Notes: generated from the sequence alone by a model not told the origin. 64,000 nt of DNA from Thiohalocapsa sp964524185 (GCA_964524185.1 CAZGCI010000003.1:19321-83320); one strand, 5' to 3'. Shown: positions 44,742-54,662, numbered from the stretch's first letter. Made by a program: numbers and translations.

Positions 44742-46223
44742 ATGGACCTTGATCCGGTGACACTCTCGCGGTTTCAGTTCGCGTTTACGGTGTCGTTTCA
44801 CATCATCTTCCCGGCCTTCACCATCGGCCTCGCCGCTTGGCTCGCGACGCTGGAGGGCCTGCATCTCGCCACCGGCCGGACGCTCTACCGGGAGCTGTTC
44901 TCGTTCTGGCTCAAGGTCTTTGCGGTGGCCTTCGGCATGGGCGTGGTGTCCGGCATCGTCATGGCGTTTCAGTTCGGTACCAACTGGAGCGAGCTCGCCA
45001 CCCGCACCGGCCCCATCCAAGGCCCGCTGCTGGCCTATGAGTCCTTCACGGCCTTCCTGTTGGAGGCCACATTCTTCGGCGTGCTCATGTTCGGCCGGGA
45101 CCGCGTGCCGCCTTGGGCCTACTTCGCATCCACGCTGATGGTTGCGCTCGGGACGACCTTCTCGGCCTTTTGGATCATGGCCAACAACACCTGGATGCAG
45201 GTGCCCGTCGGCTTCGAGCTCGCGAGCAACGGCGACACGGTGCCCACGGGTTGGGGCGAGATCCTGTTCAACGACGTGCTCTGGGTGCGCTTCCCGCACA
45301 TGTTGCTGGGCGCCTACCTCACCACAGCGTTCTGCGTTGCCGCCACCGGCGCTTGGTACCTGCTGCGCCACCGCCAGCGGCAGGCGGCGCGGACCATGCT
45401 TGCCATGGGCCTCGGGCTCGCGGCGGTGTTGACGCCGGTACAGATCGTCGTTGGCCATCACAACGGCGAGTACACCGCGGAGCACCAGCCCGCAAAGTTC
45501 ACGACCATGGAGGGACGTTGGCAAACCGAGCAGCCGGCACGCCTGCTGTTGCTGGCTTGGCCTGACGTGGCAGCCGAGCGCAATGTGTTCGAGCTCGGCC
45601 TGCCGTACCTCGGCAGCTTCGTCACCAAGGGCAACTTCAGCGCCGCAGAGCCCGGCATCGTCACGGTACCCGCCGATGAGCGGCCGCCTTTCCTGATCCC
45701 CTTCTACGGGTTCCGGGTCATGGTGGGGCTAGGCGTGATCATGCTGGCGCTGTCCTGGGGCGGCGTTTGGCTCATGCTCAAGGGACGTTTTCGCGACCCG
45801 GAGCGCCTCCCGCGCTGGTTCTTGTGGGCGACCTTTCTGAACTTCCCGAGCGGCTTCATCGCCGTGCTCGCGGGCTGGTTCACGGCAGAGGTGGGCCGCC
45901 AGCCCTGGGTGGTGCAGGGCCTACTGCGCACGGCCGATGCGGTGACGCCGAGCCTCTCCGGCGCTGCGGTACTGGTCTCCTTGGTGGCCTACGGCTTGGT
46001 CTATGCGCTGATCTTTTCTGCGGGCACCCTATTCATCTATCGGCTGCTGCGCGCCGGGCTCGATGAGGCGGACCACGGGCCCGGTGGCGCGGCGGTCGGG
46101 ACGCCGTCGGGCCTGGACCCGACTCAGCCGCCCAATCGCCAGCCAGGCCGTCCACTGGGTGCCGCCGGCGGCAGCCTCCAGCACGATCCGGCGCCGTCAG
46201 CACCGCGGCGCGAGCCGTTCTAG
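44742..46223 (+). CDS. cioA: Cytochrome bd-type quinol oxidase subunit I, short Q-loop (CioA)
   Basis: 493 residues, nine spans. Haem-ligand regions include FTVSFHIIFPAFTIG near residue 19. VVGHHNGEYTAEHQPAKFTTMEG marks the Q-loop start; the loop is short and leads to PFYGFRVMVGLGV. GWFTAEVGRQPWVVQGLLRT is the diagnostic C-terminal sequence of the cyanide-insensitive group. It oxidises quinol and reduces O2 to water without proton pumping. The Pro/Gly-rich C-terminal tail of about 45 residues is unusual. cioB follows 18 bases on. Confidence 0.92.
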   Translation: MDLDPVTLSRFQFAFTVSFHIIFPAFTIGLAAWLATLEGLHLATGRTLYRELFSFWLKVFAVAFGMGVVSGIVMAFQFGTNWSELATRTGPIQGPLLAYESFTAFLLEATFFGVLMFGRDRVPPWAYFASTLMVALGTTFSAFWIMANNTWMQVPVGFELASNGDTVPTGWGEILFNDVLWVRFPHMLLGAYLTTAFCVAATGAWYLLRHRQRQAARTMLAMGLGLAAVLTPVQIVVGHHNGEYTAEHQPAKFTTMEGRWQTEQPARLLLLAWPDVAAERNVFELGLPYLGSFVTKGNFSAAEPGIVTVPADERPPFLIPFYGFRVMVGLGVIMLALSWGGVWLMLKGRFRDPERLPRWFLWATFLNFPSGFIAVLAGWFTAEVGRQPWVVQGLLRTADAVTPSLSGAAVLVSLVAYGLVYALIFSAGTLFIYRLLRAGLDEADHGPGGAAVGTPSGLDPTQPPNRQPGRPLGAAGGSLQHDPAPSAPRREPF

Positions 46224-46241
46224 GCCCCAGGAGCAGAGCCC

Positions 46242-47243
46242 ATGCCCTTCGACCTCGCACATTTCTGGAGCGCCGTGCTGGCGCTGTCCATCCTGATTTA
46301 TGTCCTGCTGGACGGCTTCGATCTCGGTGTCGGCATCCTCTTCGGTCTCAACCGCAACGAGGCCCAGCGCCGGGACATGATGGGCTCCATCGCGCCCGTT
46401 TGGGACGGGAACGAGACCTGGCTCATCATCGTCGGCACCGTCCTGTTTGGCGCTTTCCCGGTGGTCTACTCGGTGTTCTTGTCCGCCTTCTACCTGCCGG
46501 TGGCGCTGCTGCTGGTGGCGCTGATCCTGCGCGGGGTGGCCTTCGAGTTCCGCTACAAGACCGAACGCGGCCGCTGGATTTGGGATTTCGGCTTCGTTGT
46601 GGGGTCCACGGTGGCGAGCTTCGTGCAGGGGGCCGCCATCGGCGCCATGGTGGTCGGCCTCACCGTGGAGGGGCGAGATTTCGCCGGCGGCCCCTTCGAT
46701 TGGATCGCGCCCTTCCCGCTGCTTTGCGGCGCCGGTCTGGTGGTGGGCTATGCGCTGCTCGGCGCCGGTTGGCTCATACTCAAGACCGAGGGTGGTCTTC
46801 GCGCCTGGGCCTACCGCTGGCTGCCGCGGCTGATGACCGGCGTCATCGCCTTCGTGGTCTTGGCCCTCATCGCCACGCTGGTCGGCGACTTCCACGTCGT
46901 CGACCGCTGGCTTGCTCAGCCCTGGCTCTTCGTGCTGCCGCTGGTGGCGAGCCTCGCCGCCCTGCAGCTCTACCGCGTCGCCGCAAAACGCGTCTCAGAT
47001 TGGCAGCCCTATGCGCTGGCGTCGGTACTCTTCCTGACCGCGTACCTGATGCTCGCCGGCAGCTTCTGGCCCTGGCTGGTGCCCTACCACCTCACCGTCG
47101 CGGACGCCGCGGCGCCGGCGTCATCGCTGGAGTTCCTCTTTTGGGGCGCCGGTGTTGTGGTGCTGCCGGTGATCCTGATCTACACAGGCCTCGTCTACTG
47201 GATCTTCCGCGGCAAGGTGGACCCAGGCCGGCACTACCATTGA
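46242..47243 (+). CDS. cioB: Cytochrome bd-type quinol oxidase subunit II (CioB)
   Basis: 333 residues. Family motifs are YVLLDGFDLGVGILFGL and GSIAPVWDGNETWLIIVGTVLFGAFP. FRYKTERGRWIWDFGFVVGS and the end IYTGLVYWIFRGKV complete the match. It stabilises the haem-bearing subunit I in the inner membrane. No small CydX-type frame was identified after it. Confidence 0.93.
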   Translation: MPFDLAHFWSAVLALSILIYVLLDGFDLGVGILFGLNRNEAQRRDMMGSIAPVWDGNETWLIIVGTVLFGAFPVVYSVFLSAFYLPVALLLVALILRGVAFEFRYKTERGRWIWDFGFVVGSTVASFVQGAAIGAMVVGLTVEGRDFAGGPFDWIAPFPLLCGAGLVVGYALLGAGWLILKTEGGLRAWAYRWLPRLMTGVIAFVVLALIATLVGDFHVVDRWLAQPWLFVLPLVASLAALQLYRVAAKRVSDWQPYALASVLFLTAYLMLAGSFWPWLVPYHLTVADAAAPASSLEFLFWGAGVVVLPVILIYTGLVYWIFRGKVDPGRHYH

Positions 47244-47444
47244 GGTCTGCGGTTAGAGCCGCGACGCACGCAGCCCGCCGCGCCGAAGCGCCCACGCGAG
47301 GTGCGGAGCAGGCACGATGACGTGGTTAGCACAAGGCGGCACTATTACTGCACGCTGTCGCTTCTTTCGATGAGCCTGGATTCCCGGCCGTCAAACTATG
47401 ATAGGAATGCGAGTCCGCTGTATCGGACGACGGGAGAACAGACG

Positions 47445-47831
47445 ATGTCGAGACAAATGGCCGTGCTGCTAGACGGCATTGCGCAGATCGAATTCGACCG
47501 CGGCAAGCCCCTGCCAGACCATCAGGGCGCCTACCTGGACAAGATGGATGCGCGCATGGACGCCGAGGGCATCGACCTCGACGGCGATCGTGTACACACG
47601 CCGAGCGAGGCGCAGAAGGCCCAATTCATCGCCGCCAATCTTGCCAATGCGATTGTCGCGGACAACGAGGCCCAGGCGGCGGCCTTCACGACCTATCTGG
47701 CCGTGCGCCTGCCCGAGCTGAAACAGGTCAAGATCCGCCGCGAGGGCGACGACGGCTTTGCCATCGAGCTCGACTTCGAGCAGGACTACATCAAGCAACA
47801 CCCGGTGCAGTTCATGCCGATGAAGCATTGA
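47445..47831 (+). CDS. Small acidic protein of unknown function
   Basis: 128 residues from ATG 47445 (GGGAG 9 bases before). It opens MSRQMAVLLDGIAQIEFDRG and contains LPDHQGAYLDKMDARMDAEG and FAIELDFEQDYIKQHPVQFM. No Cys, no signal, no membrane span; a soluble helical protein. No family recognised. It stands alone between cioB and the CoA-synthetase gene, with which it is convergent. Confidence 0.65.
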   Translation: MSRQMAVLLDGIAQIEFDRGKPLPDHQGAYLDKMDARMDAEGIDLDGDRVHTPSEAQKAQFIAANLANAIVADNEAQAAAFTTYLAVRLPELKQVKIRREGDDGFAIELDFEQDYIKQHPVQFMPMKH

Positions 47832-47880
47832 GGCTGCGTCGTGTTCACCTTATTTTTGACTCGTTTCTGAGCCGGCCTAC

Positions 47881-49815
47881 TTATCCCGCCCGCCCATAGC
47901 CGGCCGCTGCGAGTGACGCCTCGATCTCCTCCAGGATGGCCGGGTCGTCGATGGTCGCCGGCATGCGGTATTCGGTGCCCTCGGCGATGTGTTTCATGGT
48001 CCCGCGCAGGATCTTGCCGGAGCGGGTCTTGGGCAGCCGCGGCACCACCAAGACGGCCTTGAAGGCGGCGACGGGGCCGATTTCCTCGCGCACCTTGGCG
48101 ATGAGCTGCCGGGCGATGTCCGCCTCGGTGTGGCTGACGCCGGCCTTGAGCACCACCAGCCCGAGGGGCAGCTCCCCCTTGAGCTGATCCGCGACACCGA
48201 TGACGGCGCACTCGGCGACGTCCGGGTGACCGGCCAACACCGCCTCCATGCCGCCGGTGGACAGCCTGTGACCCGCGACGTTGATGATGTCGTCGATGCG
48301 GCTCATGACGAAGAGATAGCCATCTTCGTCAAAATAGCCGGCGTCGCCGCTCAGGTAGTAGCCGGGCTCCGCGGCAAGATACGACGCCCGGAAGCGCTCA
48401 TCGTTGCCCCAGAGGGTCGGCAGGCAGCCCGGCGGCAGCGGCAGCCGGAGCATGATCCGCCCGATGGTGCCAGCGGACACCGGCTTGCCCTCGTCGCCCA
48501 GCACCTGCACGTCGTAGCCGGGCACGGGCTTGGTCGGCGAGCCTGGCTTGATGGGCAAAGGCTCCAGGCCCAGGCAATTGGCGGCGATGGCCCAGCCCGT
48601 CTCGGTCTGCCACCAGTGGTCCACCACCGGCACGCCCAGGATCTCTCCTGCCCACTCCAGGGTGTTGGGGTCGCAGCGCTCGCCGGCCAGGAACAGCGCC
48701 CGCAGGCTGGACGTGTCATAGCGCGCGAGGTGCTTGGCCTCTGGATCATCCCGCTTGATGGCGCGAAACGCCGTCGGCGCCGTGAACAGCACGGCTACCT
48801 TGTGTTGCTCGATGACCCGCCAGAAGGCCCCGGCGTCCGGCGTACCCACCGGCTTGCCCTCGTAGAGCACCGTCGTGCAACCGTGCAGCAGCGGGCCATA
48901 GACGATGTAGGAATGGCCGACGACCCAGCCGACATCCGAGGCGGACCAGAACACCTCGCCGGGCGCCACGCCGTAGACGTGGCGCATGGACCAGTTCAAG
49001 GCCACCGCATGTCCGCCGTTGTCCCGCACCACGCCCTTGGGTTGCCCGGTGGTGCCGGAGGTGTAGAGGATGTAGAGCGGGTCCGTGGCGGCCACCGGCA
49101 CACAGTCGGCGGGCGCGGCCGACTGCATCAACGCGGCCCAGTCGAGGTCGCGACCCGGCAGCAGCTCCGCCGGCCGCTGCTCGCGTTGCAGGATCACGCA
49201 ATGTGCCGGTTGATGATCGGCCTGCGCCAGCGCCTCGTCCAGCAGCGGCTTGTAGGCGACGATGCGGTTCGGCTCGATGCCGCAGGACGCGGCGACCACG
49301 ACCCGCGGCTTGGCGTCGTCGATGCGTGTGGCCAACTCCCGAGCCGAGAAGCCGCCGAACACCACCGAATGCACGGCGCCGATGCGCGCACAGGCGAGCA
49401 TCGCGATGGCCGCCTCCGGCACCATGGGCATGTAGACGATAACCCGGTCGCCCTTGGCCACGCCGAGCCCGCGCAGCGCCCCGGCGAAGCACGCCACCCG
49501 CTGCTGCAGCTCGGCGTAGCTGAGGGTCGTGACGCTGCCTGTGACCGGGCTGTCGTGGATGATGGCCGGCTGCGCGCCGCGGCCCTGCGCCACATGCCGA
49601 TCCACGGCGTTATAGCAGGTGTTCAGTTCGGCGCCGGCGAACCAGCGGTAGAAGGGCGCGGCGCTGGCGTCCAGCACCCGATCCCACCGCTTGATCCAAT
49701 CGACGGCCGCCGCCGCCTCGCCCCAGAAGCCCTCGGGGTCGGCCAGGGAGCGCGCATGCGCCCTCTGCCAAGCCCCCGCCTGTGCCCCGGACCCGCTTGC
49801 AGCATTGTCCGTCAT
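47881..49815 (-). CDS. prpE: Propionyl-CoA synthetase (acetyl-CoA synthetase family)
   Basis: 644 residues from Met at 49815, which follows GGAGG by 5 bases. An AMP-forming acyl-CoA ligase: YILYTSGTTGQPKGVVRD (P-loop), VDHWWQTETGWAI, GYYLSGDAGYFDEDGYLFVMSR, and the acetylatable Lys in PKTRSGKILRG. HVAQGRGAQPAIIHDSPVTG and the domain order match PrpE better than Acs. It activates propionate, or acetate at lower rate. No methylcitrate genes are adjacent. Confidence 0.9.
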   Translation of the reverse strand: MTDNAASGSGAQAGAWQRAHARSLADPEGFWGEAAAAVDWIKRWDRVLDASAAPFYRWFAGAELNTCYNAVDRHVAQGRGAQPAIIHDSPVTGSVTTLSYAELQQRVACFAGALRGLGVAKGDRVIVYMPMVPEAAIAMLACARIGAVHSVVFGGFSARELATRIDDAKPRVVVAASCGIEPNRIVAYKPLLDEALAQADHQPAHCVILQREQRPAELLPGRDLDWAALMQSAAPADCVPVAATDPLYILYTSGTTGQPKGVVRDNGGHAVALNWSMRHVYGVAPGEVFWSASDVGWVVGHSYIVYGPLLHGCTTVLYEGKPVGTPDAGAFWRVIEQHKVAVLFTAPTAFRAIKRDDPEAKHLARYDTSSLRALFLAGERCDPNTLEWAGEILGVPVVDHWWQTETGWAIAANCLGLEPLPIKPGSPTKPVPGYDVQVLGDEGKPVSAGTIGRIMLRLPLPPGCLPTLWGNDERFRASYLAAEPGYYLSGDAGYFDEDGYLFVMSRIDDIINVAGHRLSTGGMEAVLAGHPDVAECAVIGVADQLKGELPLGLVVLKAGVSHTEADIARQLIAKVREEIGPVAAFKAVLVVPRLPKTRSGKILRGTMKHIAEGTEYRMPATIDDPAILEEIEASLAAAGYGRAG

Positions 49816-49905
49816 CTTGACCTCCGCCATCGTGGTGAGGGACGCGTTCGGCGTGCCCATGGTCGTAAGGCGGGAGACGGTAACGCAGCGGCAAGGCCGC
49901 GGCAA

Positions 49906-50577
49906 TTAGCCGCGGGCCGTCGTGCGGCGGCGACGCCAGGACAGCACGGCGGCGAAGCCCACAGCCAACAACGGCAGTGGCCAGAGCGGCTCGTCCAGGA
50001 CCTGGAGCATCGCCGTCGACAACAGGCACCAGAGCATGGGCAGCAGCCGCAGCAGCCAGGCGCTGGGCCCCGCCAGCATGGCCGCGACGGCGAGGGTGCC
50101 GATGGCGGTGGCGTCCGGTGTCGTGCCGAACCCGCCGAGGGCCGGCCACGGACGCCCTGCCGCGAACGCCAACAACGGCAGCCCGAGCACGGCGAACGCC
50201 AAAAGCCACCAGGCCGGCGCTGCCGAGCCGCGGCGCTGCGCCTGCGGAGCGACACCGCCCAGCCCAGCCACCGCAAGCAGCAGGGCGCCCTGCGCGGCAA
50301 AGCCCCAGGCCAGCCAATCCGCCGCCCAGAGCAGCCTGCCAAGCGCCTGGTGCACGAAGGCCCAGCCGATCCAGAGCCAGCACAACGCGAGCAGGGCCAG
50401 TGCCGCTCGCAGCCGCCAGCGGGTAGCGCCCGCGGTGAGCCCCAGCAGCAGCAGACCCATGGCCACGCCGGCGAGGACCCAGGGCCAATGCGCGCGGTTG
50501 TAGTCGGCGATCAGCGCGCGCCAGGCGTCTTGGGAGAAGGGCACCAGGTCCGCCGGGCTGTAGTCGAGCCAGTCCAT
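49906..50577 (-). CDS. DUF6064-like membrane protein
   Basis: 223 residues, about seven spans. The opening MDWLDYSPADLVPFSQDAW, a short amphipathic start before the first span, resembles the DUF6064 family. The end is a basic RRRRTTARG. The GDxP/ATAIGTLAVAAML region is typical of that family. Function unknown. It lies on the same strand as the aldo/keto reductase and PrpE genes. Confidence 0.65.
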   Translation of the reverse strand: MDWLDYSPADLVPFSQDAWRALIADYNRAHWPWVLAGVAMGLLLLGLTAGATRWRLRAALALLALCWLWIGWAFVHQALGRLLWAADWLAWGFAAQGALLLAVAGLGGVAPQAQRRGSAAPAWWLLAFAVLGLPLLAFAAGRPWPALGGFGTTPDATAIGTLAVAAMLAGPSAWLLRLLPMLWCLLSTAMLQVLDEPLWPLPLLAVGFAAVLSWRRRRTTARG

Positions 50578-50610
50578 GCGCCTGTGACATGCCCAGCGCG
50601 GAGCGGCGGG

Positions 50611-51558
50611 TCAGAGCCTCGCGAAGTCCGCTGCGATGCGCGCGCGCAGCGCCGCGTCCGGCAGTGGCCCGTGGGCGGCAGCCATGTTCTCGCGCATGTG
50701 GTCCACGCGGCTGGTGGCCGGGATGGCGCAGGTCACGGCGGGGTGGGACACAATGAAGGTGAGCAGCGCCTGCGGCCAGCTGTCGCAACCGATCTCCCGG
50801 CCCCAGCCCGGCAGGGGCTTGCCGGCTGCGCGCTTCGGCAAGGCACCGCGTTGGTAGGGCCGATTGGCGATGACGGCGATGCCGCGCTCCGCGGCAAGCG
50901 GCAGCAGGCGGTCTTCGGCCTCACGGTCCACCAGGTTATAGGTGAGCTGCACGAAGTCGATGGGTTCGCGCGCCATAATCCGCGCCAGTTCCCGATGGCG
51001 GCGGCCGTGGGACGTGGTGACGCCGATGTAGCGCACCGCTCCAGCCTCGCGCATGGCCTTGAGCGTTTCCAAGTGCGCCTCCGAGGCCAGCAGGTTGTGC
51101 ACCTGCAGCAGATCGAAGCGCGGCAGGCGCCAGAGCGCGCGGGAAGTTTCGATGTCCGCCGGACCCGCCTCGGCATTGCTGGTCCAGACCTTGGTGGCCG
51201 CAAACAGGCCCTGCTCAGCCGCGTCTGCCGGCAGCGTCTTGCCGAGCACGGCCTCGGCGGAGCCGTACATGGGGGAGGCGTCGATCATGCCGCCGCCGGC
51301 CTGAAAGAAGGCCTCGAGGACTTGCCGCCGCACGGCCAGTGCAGCGGCATCGTCGCCGACGTTGAAGGTGATCCAAGTGCCCATGCCGATGGCCGACAGT
51401 GCCTCGCCGGAGGCGGGTATGGGCTTGGTCAGCGCTGCGGCGGCCGGCGCTGGTGCCTGGTCCGATCCGGCAAAGGCGGGGTGCGGCAGCGCGCTTGCAG
51501 CGAGCAGCCCGGTCGCAGCGTGCAGGAGTCGGCGGCGGTTGAGCTGGAAGCGTCGCAT
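50611..51558 (-). CDS. Tat-exported aldo/keto reductase
   Basis: 315 residues with a twin-arginine signal (NRRRLLHAATGLLAASALP, cleavage after AFA). The AKR barrel carries GMGTWITFNVG, Asp and Tyr in GGGMIDASPMYGSAE, the Lys in FAATKVW, HNLL in place of the usual catalytic His region, and AIPATSRVDHMREN for NADP(H) binding. Export of an NADP-linked enzyme is unusual. Exported AKRs of this type are common in proteobacteria but their substrates are unknown. Confidence 0.83.
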   Translation of the reverse strand: MRRFQLNRRRLLHAATGLLAASALPHPAFAGSDQAPAPAAAALTKPIPASGEALSAIGMGTWITFNVGDDAAALAVRRQVLEAFFQAGGGMIDASPMYGSAEAVLGKTLPADAAEQGLFAATKVWTSNAEAGPADIETSRALWRLPRFDLLQVHNLLASEAHLETLKAMREAGAVRYIGVTTSHGRRHRELARIMAREPIDFVQLTYNLVDREAEDRLLPLAAERGIAVIANRPYQRGALPKRAAGKPLPGWGREIGCDSWPQALLTFIVSHPAVTCAIPATSRVDHMRENMAAAHGPLPDAALRARIAADFARL

Positions 51559-51604
51559 GGTCTGTCGCCCGAATCGTTGTGGTCAGCCTATCGTGAGCGG
51601 ATGG

Positions 51605-51638
51605 TTCACTGGCCAGGGCCAAGGGCCAAGGGCCAAGG
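51605..51638 (+). repeat. GGCCAAG heptamer repeat
   Basis: GGCCAG followed by three tandem GGCCAAG, preceded by TTCACT. The minus-strand sequence at 26525-26555 shows the same arrangement (TTCAGTGGCCAAGG...), so this is one member of a dispersed intergenic repeat family. Confidence 0.6.
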
Positions 51639-51687
51639 CGGGGCGGACGTCTCTGGCGTCAGCGGTCAAGCAATCGATGCACTTGCC

Positions 51688-54486
51688 TCATCCATGCGCC
51701 ACGAGCCGCAGGGCGTCCAGACGCAGGTGTGCGCGGGAGAGGAGCTGTGCCAGGCGCTCGCGGCGCAGCTGGAGCTGGGCGATCTCCTCATCGCGGACCG
51801 CGGGGTTGACCCTGGCGAGGGCGCTGAGGCGCTCGATCTCGATGTCCAGCATCGCCTGCATGCGCGCCACCGCCGCGTCGCGCATCTCGCTGACGGCTTG
51901 CTCGGCACGCGCTTCACCGGCGGCAAACATGTGCTCAAGCGCCTCCTGTTTGGCGGTGATGAGCGCATTGGCGAGCTTGCGATTGCCAGTGAGACATTTG
52001 CCGATGAGGCCGTCGGTGGCGATGGCCTCCGCGTGATCGCGGCCGCGCTCATCCAGCAGCAATCGGAGACCCAGCCGGGGCAAAAAACGTCGCACCTGCA
52101 GCGCCGGCGGCGCCGGACACTCAGCCACATAGAGCATCTCCAGCAACAGCGCACCGGCGCTGAAGTCCGGGTTGCGGGTCAGGATGACGGCGGCGCTGCC
52201 GAGATCCGAGCCCGCAAGCTGGTCCATGGCCGCCAGCGTCAGCGGATGCTCCCAGGTGAGGAAGGCCCGGTCCTCGTGCGCCAGGGCATGGTTGCGGTCG
52301 AAGGTGACGGTGAGGCCGTCCTCTGGTAGGCCAGGAAAGTGCTCCTGGAGCATGTGCCGGCCGGGGTGCAGCACCAGGGATCCACCGGGGCCGGGCTCCT
52401 GGTCCACGCCAAAGGCGTCCCAAAAGGCGTTCAGATATTCGAATAGCGCCGGGTCCCGATCCATCTCCTCCACGCCCTGCACGAGCTCCGCGGAGACGTC
52501 GGCGCGGTTCGAGCCAAGCTCCAGCAGGCGGTCGCGGCCGGCGGCAAGCTCGGCGTTGAGGGTCTCCCGCAGGGCTGCTGCGTCCTGCACCAAGGCATCA
52601 ACATCACCGCCGTTCGGCTCCGCCCCCTGCGCCAACGTCGTCCGCAGGCGTTCCCCGAGCCGCTCGTAGACCGCCGCTGCCGCCGGGCAGTGCTGAGCGA
52701 GGGCATCGAGCCCCTCCGTATACCAGCGGTACAACGTCTGCATGCCGGTCCCGGACAGGTGGGGTACATGGATCTCGACATTGTGAGTCTGGCCGATGCG
52801 ATCGAGGCGGCCGATGCGCTGTTCCAGGAGCTCTGGGTCCAGCGGCAGGTCGAACAGCACCAGGTGATGCGCGAACTGAAAATTACGCCCCTCGCTGCCG
52901 ATCTCCGAGCAGAGCAGGAGCCGCGTGCCCTCCTCCGGATCGGCGAAATAGGCCGCGGCGCGGTCGCGCTCGACGATCTCCATGCCCTCGTGGAACACCG
53001 CTGCATGCACGCCATGGCGCTCGTGTAAGTGGGCGCGGAGCGCGAGCACCGTCTCCGAGCGGGCAGCAATCAGTAGGACCTTGGCCGGGTGCAGCTCGCG
53101 GAGCAACCCCACAAGCCATGGCACCCGCGGGTCCTGCGCCGGCCAGTCGTCGCCGGCCCCGACCTCCGGGTACAAAGGGTCAGGCGGTCCGGCCGCAGCG
53201 CCCGCCGGCGGTGCCAGCGCGTAGCCGTGGGCATGGCGCTGGGGGAAGCCCCCCACCGCGGCACGGGTGTTGCGAAAGAGCAGCCGCGAGGTGCCGTGGC
53301 GGTCCAGCAATCGCCAGACGGTGGTCTGTGCGTCAAGGTCGCCGGTCTCCCCGAGCAGCTCCGTGAGCCGGGTCTGCTGGGCAGCGGTCAGCGGTGTGCC
53401 TTGCAACAGGTCGGCCGCGATCTCTGCAATGGCGGCGTAGTGGTCCTCTTGCGCCACGAAGGCGTCGAAATCCGAGAACCGCTCCGGGTCCAGCAACCGC
53501 AAGCGCCCGAAGTGGCCCATGCGCCCGAGCTGCTCAGGCGTGGCCGTCAGCAGCAGTACCGCCGGCGTCTGGTCCGCCAGGGCCTCCACCAGGTCGTAGT
53601 CGAGACCGCTGTCCTCCGGCGTCCAGGCCAGGTGGTGGGCCTCATCGACGATGAGCAGATCCCAGTCTGCACCCAGCACGGCGGCGGCATGGGCCGGAGT
53701 CTCCGTCAGCAGATCCAGCGAGCACAGCACGCGTTGCTCGGTCTCGAAGGCATTGCCCGCGCCCCCGGCGGCGATGCGCTCGCGGTCGAAGAGCGCGAAA
53801 CGCAGATTGAAGCGACGCAGCAGCTCCACCAGCCATTGGTGCAACAGCGCCTCCGGCACCAGGATCAACACCCGCCGGGCGCGGCCGTCCAGCAACATCC
53901 GGTGCAGGATGAGCCCCGCCTCGATGGTCTTGCCGAGGCCGACCTCGTCCGCCAACAGCACCCGCGGGGCGAAGCGCTCAGCCACCTCGGCGGCGATATA
54001 GAGCTGGTGCGGGATCGGCGCGATGCGCGCACCCACGAGCCCGCGCACCGGCTCCGTTGGCCAGTCGCCCTGGTGGCGCCAGGTGCGCTGGCGCAGCCGA
54101 AACCACGCGTCCCGGTCCAGGCGCGCGGCGAGCAGTTTTTGCTGTGGACGGTTCAGGTGCAGGTCCGCCGAGAGCAGCTGCTCCGGCACCTTGTGCGCAA
54201 CACCATCGGTGTCTTCGCCGGTGTAGACGAGGAGCTGCGACTGCTCATCCACGGCAACAACGGTGACCTCCAGCCCTTCGATGTCGCGCACGACGTCGCC
54301 GACGCCGAACACCGCCCGCCACAGCGGCGCAGTGCGCCTGGCATAGATGCGCTGCTCGCCGGTGGCCGGGAAGCGCATGCTCACCGTGCGCTCGTCGCTC
54401 GATTCGACGATGCCGAGACCGAGTTCGGCCTGGGTCTCCGACAGCCAGCGCTGGCCGGGTCTGAACGCGGGAGGGGCTTCGGGCAT
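51688..54486 (-). CDS. rapA: RNA polymerase-associated ATPase RapA
   Basis: 932 residues from Met at 54486 (E. coli RapA 968). The N-terminal Tudor-like part is followed by the Swi2/Snf2 ATPase: Walker A LLADEVGLGKTIEAG near residue 180, LIVDEAHHL near 278, LLLTATPEQLGRMGHFGRL, then the helicase C lobe LLLCSEIGSEGRNFQFAH and QRIGRLDRIGQ. The RapA-specific C-terminal domain is complete. It recycles RNA polymerase after termination. Confidence 0.95.
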   Translation of the reverse strand: MPEAPPAFRPGQRWLSETQAELGLGIVESSDERTVSMRFPATGEQRIYARRTAPLWRAVFGVGDVVRDIEGLEVTVVAVDEQSQLLVYTGEDTDGVAHKVPEQLLSADLHLNRPQQKLLAARLDRDAWFRLRQRTWRHQGDWPTEPVRGLVGARIAPIPHQLYIAAEVAERFAPRVLLADEVGLGKTIEAGLILHRMLLDGRARRVLILVPEALLHQWLVELLRRFNLRFALFDRERIAAGGAGNAFETEQRVLCSLDLLTETPAHAAAVLGADWDLLIVDEAHHLAWTPEDSGLDYDLVEALADQTPAVLLLTATPEQLGRMGHFGRLRLLDPERFSDFDAFVAQEDHYAAIAEIAADLLQGTPLTAAQQTRLTELLGETGDLDAQTTVWRLLDRHGTSRLLFRNTRAAVGGFPQRHAHGYALAPPAGAAAGPPDPLYPEVGAGDDWPAQDPRVPWLVGLLRELHPAKVLLIAARSETVLALRAHLHERHGVHAAVFHEGMEIVERDRAAAYFADPEEGTRLLLCSEIGSEGRNFQFAHHLVLFDLPLDPELLEQRIGRLDRIGQTHNVEIHVPHLSGTGMQTLYRWYTEGLDALAQHCPAAAAVYERLGERLRTTLAQGAEPNGGDVDALVQDAAALRETLNAELAAGRDRLLELGSNRADVSAELVQGVEEMDRDPALFEYLNAFWDAFGVDQEPGPGGSLVLHPGRHMLQEHFPGLPEDGLTVTFDRNHALAHEDRAFLTWEHPLTLAAMDQLAGSDLGSAAVILTRNPDFSAGALLLEMLYVAECPAPPALQVRRFLPRLGLRLLLDERGRDHAEAIATDGLIGKCLTGNRKLANALITAKQEALEHMFAAGEARAEQAVSEMRDAAVARMQAMLDIEIERLSALARVNPAVRDEEIAQLQLRRERLAQLLSRAHLRLDALRLVAHG

Positions 54487-54662
54487 AAGGGCTCGCGGTT
54501 GCTGTGGTCGAGGGGTCGGGCTTGGGGTCTTACCCGGTTTTGGGCGTGCTGCTGCCGAAATCGCTGTGCTCTTGCCTGCCACCATCCGGCACGGGGCGTT
54601 CAGCGCGCAGGTGCCGGTGCAGAATCAGGAGCCGGTGCACGATCGGGCACCGCGCCCCGGCC

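Noticed and set aside
47989..52329. A 1446-residue plus-strand open frame
   Set aside because: It lies antisense to four clear minus-strand genes (prpE, DUF6064-like, aldo/keto reductase, start of rapA); its His/Arg/Gly-rich translation has no domain, and long antisense frames are expected at this GC content.
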